This document shows positions 14,937-16,882 of a stretch of DNA of 16,882 nucleotides, piece after piece; the stretch's first letter is position 1, and the number at the start of each line of letters is the position of its first letter. Location: contig JAEDEQ010000043.1 of assembly GCA_016293225.1 (NCBI GenBank), positions 1 to 16,882 of the forward strand. The letters run 5' to 3'. The notes beneath the pieces are model-generated. The model was given only the letters and a program-made list of their open reading frames with translations, was not told the DNA's origin and ran no database searches. The stretch is from Clostridiaceae bacterium. GTDB taxonomy: Bacteria > Bacillota > Clostridia > Oscillospirales > Acutalibacteraceae. Both the position numbers and the translations under genes were made by a program.

Positions 14937-16830
14937 TTATCTTTCCAATATTCCTTTAAAAGAAGCGGTTGAAAAATTTCTTTCCTGCCTGAAAGATGTC
15001 GGAACGTCATATAAAACCGAAACGGTTGAAACGCGCAGGGCAAACGGGAGGACTGTTGCCGAGGCGGTTTATGCAAAGCGCTGCTCGCCGCATTATTGTG
15101 CCTGCGCAATGGACGGCATAGCGCTCAAGGCAGGCCTTACCGCCGGCGCAAGCGAAAGCAGCCCTGTTTTAATCAAAAAGGAAGATTTTACTTTCGTCGA
15201 TACAGGCGATCCGCTTCCGGACGGCGCCGATTGCGTTGTGATGATTGAAGAGGTTACCGAAAACAGCGACGGGAGCGTAATGCTTTACTCCGCAAGCGCT
15301 CCGTGGTCACATGTTCGGCAAATCGGAGAGGACGTCAGCGCAGGCGACATGATTGCACCCTCATTTACCCGTGTTACACCGTCGCTTATCGGCGCTTTTC
15401 TTGCCGGCGGAGTGTTTGAGCTCACTGTTACTAAAAAGCCCGTTTTTGCAATCATACCCACGGGCGATGAGATTGTTGACGCGCAAAGCGAGGTTAAAAG
15501 CGGAGACATTCCGGAGTATAATTCCGCTGTTTTTTCCGCAATGCTCAGTGAGTGGGGAGCAGAAAGCGAGGTATATCCGATAACGCCGGACGATCCTGCT
15601 TTGCTTGAAGCCGCCGTTAAAAAGGCCTGCGAGGTCTGTGATGGCGTAATTGTGATTGCAGGCTCCTCCGCCGGTCGTGACGATTACACAAGCTCAGTGC
15701 TTGAAAAGCTCGGCAAAGTTCTTGTTCACGGCCTTGCAATCAGACCCGGCAAGCCCGCTGTTCTCGGCTGTATCGGGAAAGTTCCGTTCATAGGCGTTCC
15801 GGGCTATCCGGTTTCAGGAATCATCGTGATGGAAAATATTGTTAAAACCGTTGTTTCCCTGCTTACAAAAATACCGGTTGAAGACGCCGAAAAGATTTCC
15901 GTAACGGTTTCAAAAAGGATTCCGTCCTCGCTGAAATATCACGAATTTGTCCGCTGCCGTGCGGCTGTTGTCGGGAATAAAACCGTAGCCGTTCCCATGG
16001 GCAGAGCGGCGGGAATTGTTTCGGATTTTGCAAAAGCCTCCGGCATTGTTGAAATTGAGCAGAACAGCGAGGGCGTTGAGGGCGGAGAAAGGCTTGAAAT
16101 GACTCTTTTGAAAAGCCGGGGAGAAATTGAGCGCTGTGTTTGCGTTATCGGAAGTCATGACGTTTTGATTGACGAGCTTTCGGATATCCTTGCCCGAGGT
16201 GAAAAGCCGTTTTGTGTAATGTCGGCCAACACCGGCAGTATGGGCTGCATAACGGCGCTCAGAAACAAAGAGGCGCATCTCGGCGGCATACATCTGCTTG
16301 ACGCAGAAAGCGGCGAATATAACAAAAGCTATGTTAAAAAGTATTTTCCGAACGGCGGTGTAACGCTTGTCAAAGGCATCGGACGGATTCAGGGCTTTAT
16401 TGTTCCGAAAGGCAATCCAAAGCAGCTTGAAGCCATTGAGGATCTTCGCCGTGTTTCCTTTGTTAACCGCCAGAGAGGAGCCGGAACAAGAATACTGCTT
16501 GATTGGCTGCTCGGAAAGCACGGTATAAGCATTGATGAAATTTACGGCTATACGCGTGAAGAATATACTCATACCGCCGTTGCCGCCGCCGTAGCCTGCG
16601 GCAGCGCTGACTGCGGACTCGGTGTGTATTCCGCCGCAAGAACATATGACCTTGATTTTGTGCCGCTGTTCAATGAGCAATACGACTTCCTTGTCAGCAA
16701 CGAAGCGTTTGAGCATGATGGGGTGAAGGCCTTTTTGGCGGCGCTTAAAAGCGAAGAATTCAAAAGAAGATTAAAAAAACTCGGCGGCTACGATTTCAAA
16801 AATGCCGGTGAAATAATTCTGGAGGTTTAG
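14926..16830 (+). CDS. MoeA fused to a C-terminal periplasmic-binding-protein-like domain
   Basis: A 634-aa two-part protein. Residues 1 to about 400 are a second MoeA: AMDGIAL at 61-67, GDPLPDGADCVVMIEE, PTGDE at 178-182, GSSAGRDDY at 246-254, HGLAIRPGKP from 268, GVPGYP at 290-295. Residues about 404-634 form a PBP-like (LysR-substrate/ModA-like, Pfam PBP_like) domain with SANTGSMGCITALRNKEAH, GIHLLD, FVNRQRGAGTRILLDWLL and DCGLGVYSAA. There is no signal peptide, so this binding domain is cytoplasmic. This architecture is known in anaerobes and archaea; the added domain may bind or present the oxyanion or cofactor, which is inference. The start is a TTG with GAGGTG seven bases upstream, and it overlaps the preceding moeA by 11 bases. 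Two MoeA paralogues side by side may divide substrate or metal duties. Confidence 0.9.
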   Translation: MKHNYLSNIPLKEAVEKFLSCLKDVGTSYKTETVETRRANGRTVAEAVYAKRCSPHYCACAMDGIALKAGLTAGASESSPVLIKKEDFTFVDTGDPLPDGADCVVMIEEVTENSDGSVMLYSASAPWSHVRQIGEDVSAGDMIAPSFTRVTPSLIGAFLAGGVFELTVTKKPVFAIIPTGDEIVDAQSEVKSGDIPEYNSAVFSAMLSEWGAESEVYPITPDDPALLEAAVKKACEVCDGVIVIAGSSAGRDDYTSSVLEKLGKVLVHGLAIRPGKPAVLGCIGKVPFIGVPGYPVSGIIVMENIVKTVVSLLTKIPVEDAEKISVTVSKRIPSSLKYHEFVRCRAAVVGNKTVAVPMGRAAGIVSDFAKASGIVEIEQNSEGVEGGERLEMTLLKSRGEIERCVCVIGSHDVLIDELSDILARGEKPFCVMSANTGSMGCITALRNKEAHLGGIHLLDAESGEYNKSYVKKYFPNGGVTLVKGIGRIQGFIVPKGNPKQLEAIEDLRRVSFVNRQRGAGTRILLDWLLGKHGISIDEIYGYTREEYTHTAVAAAVACGSADCGLGVYSAARTYDLDFVPLFNEQYDFLVSNEAFEHDGVKAFLAALKSEEFKRRLKKLGGYDFKNAGEIILEV

Positions 16831-16850
16831 CGTGAAAAATCACGCTAAAC
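16825..16850. other. Hairpin overlapping the stop codon of the MoeA fusion gene
   Basis: A perfect 10-bp inverted repeat, GTTTAGCGTG and CACGCTAAAC, with a 6-base loop (AAAAAT). The left arm contains the TAG stop of the upstream gene and a GTG with GGAGG six bases before it. No T tract follows on the plus strand, so a terminator is not the best reading; a translation-control hairpin is possible. Confidence 0.6.
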
Positions 16851-16882
16851 ACAAAATTATATGTCCCTCAAAATTTGTGCAA
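16832..16882 (+). CDS. Possible start of a further gene, cut by the window edge
   Basis: A GTG at 16832 with GGAGG six bases upstream opens a frame that stays open for the remaining 17 codons (MKNHAKHKIICPSKFVQ). I do not recognise it. It would be the next gene of the tup-moe operon, but its start sits inside a 10-bp hairpin. An ATG in another frame at 16861 is an alternative but has no ribosome binding site. Confidence 0.35.
   Translation, partial: MKNHAKHKIICPSKFVQ

Noticed and set aside
15910..16716. A 268-codon open frame on the minus strand
   Set aside because: It is antisense to the conserved MoeA fusion, has no ribosome binding site, and its product resembles no family; it reflects codon bias of the real gene.
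1..16882. CRISPR arrays, tRNAs, rRNAs, transposases or integrase sites
   Set aside because: No regularly spaced repeats, no cloverleaf or rRNA-like sequence, and no transposase or integrase motif was seen in any frame.

Overview
The window looks like a chromosomal segment of a strict anaerobe in the Clostridia, probably a gut-type Oscillospiraceae/Ruminococcaceae relative. The pointers are a CwlD-like cell-wall amidase, a RadA plus DUF6873 pair, a FeoA-FeoB fusion, strong GGAGG-type ribosome binding sites, and a tungsten-type aldehyde:ferredoxin oxidoreductase with its supply genes. The lineage is inferred from gene content only. I see no insertion sequence, phage gene, tRNA, rRNA or CRISPR array.

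Region 1 (4-2872, + strand) is a housekeeping run: a membrane-anchored N-acetylmuramoyl-L-alanine amidase, RadA, and a DUF6873 protein whose start overlaps the radA stop. It ends at a bidirectional terminator (2931-2982). Region 2 (2999-4426, - strand) is a lone GPH-family sugar:cation symporter. Region 3 (4609-7112, + strand) is ferrous iron uptake: a FeoA-FeoB fusion followed, with an overlapping stop/start, by a 49-aa Cys-rich FeoB partner. It ends at a second bidirectional terminator (7178-7222) that shares its core sequence with the first.

Region 4 (7274-16830) is the centre of interest: two divergent operons that together form a tungsten (or molybdenum) cofactor and enzyme island. The leftward operon runs mogA/moaB, a ThiF/MoeB-like E1 enzyme, an aldehyde ferredoxin oxidoreductase (AOR/WOR large subunit), a MoaD/ThiS-like sulfur carrier and a four-cluster polyferredoxin. 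The rightward operon runs tupA-tupB-tupC (tungstate ABC importer), moeA, and a second MoeA fused to a periplasmic-binding-protein-like domain. Most junctions overlap or nearly touch, so each side is probably one transcript. The 284-base gap between the operons holds promoter-like sequences for both directions and, in the tupA leader, an RNA fold with a GAAA tetraloop and an 11-nt-type tetraloop receptor. This closely fits a molybdenum/tungsten cofactor (Moco/Tuco) riboswitch.

The combined logic is as follows. TupABC brings in tungstate. MoaD and its E1 enzyme supply the dithiolene sulfur. MogA adenylylates the pterin and the two MoeA proteins insert the metal. The oxidoreductase uses the finished cofactor to oxidise aldehydes and passes electrons to the polyferredoxin. 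The early pterin genes (moaA, moaC, moaE) are not in the window. At the right edge a hairpin covers a possible GTG start of a further gene that runs off the end.
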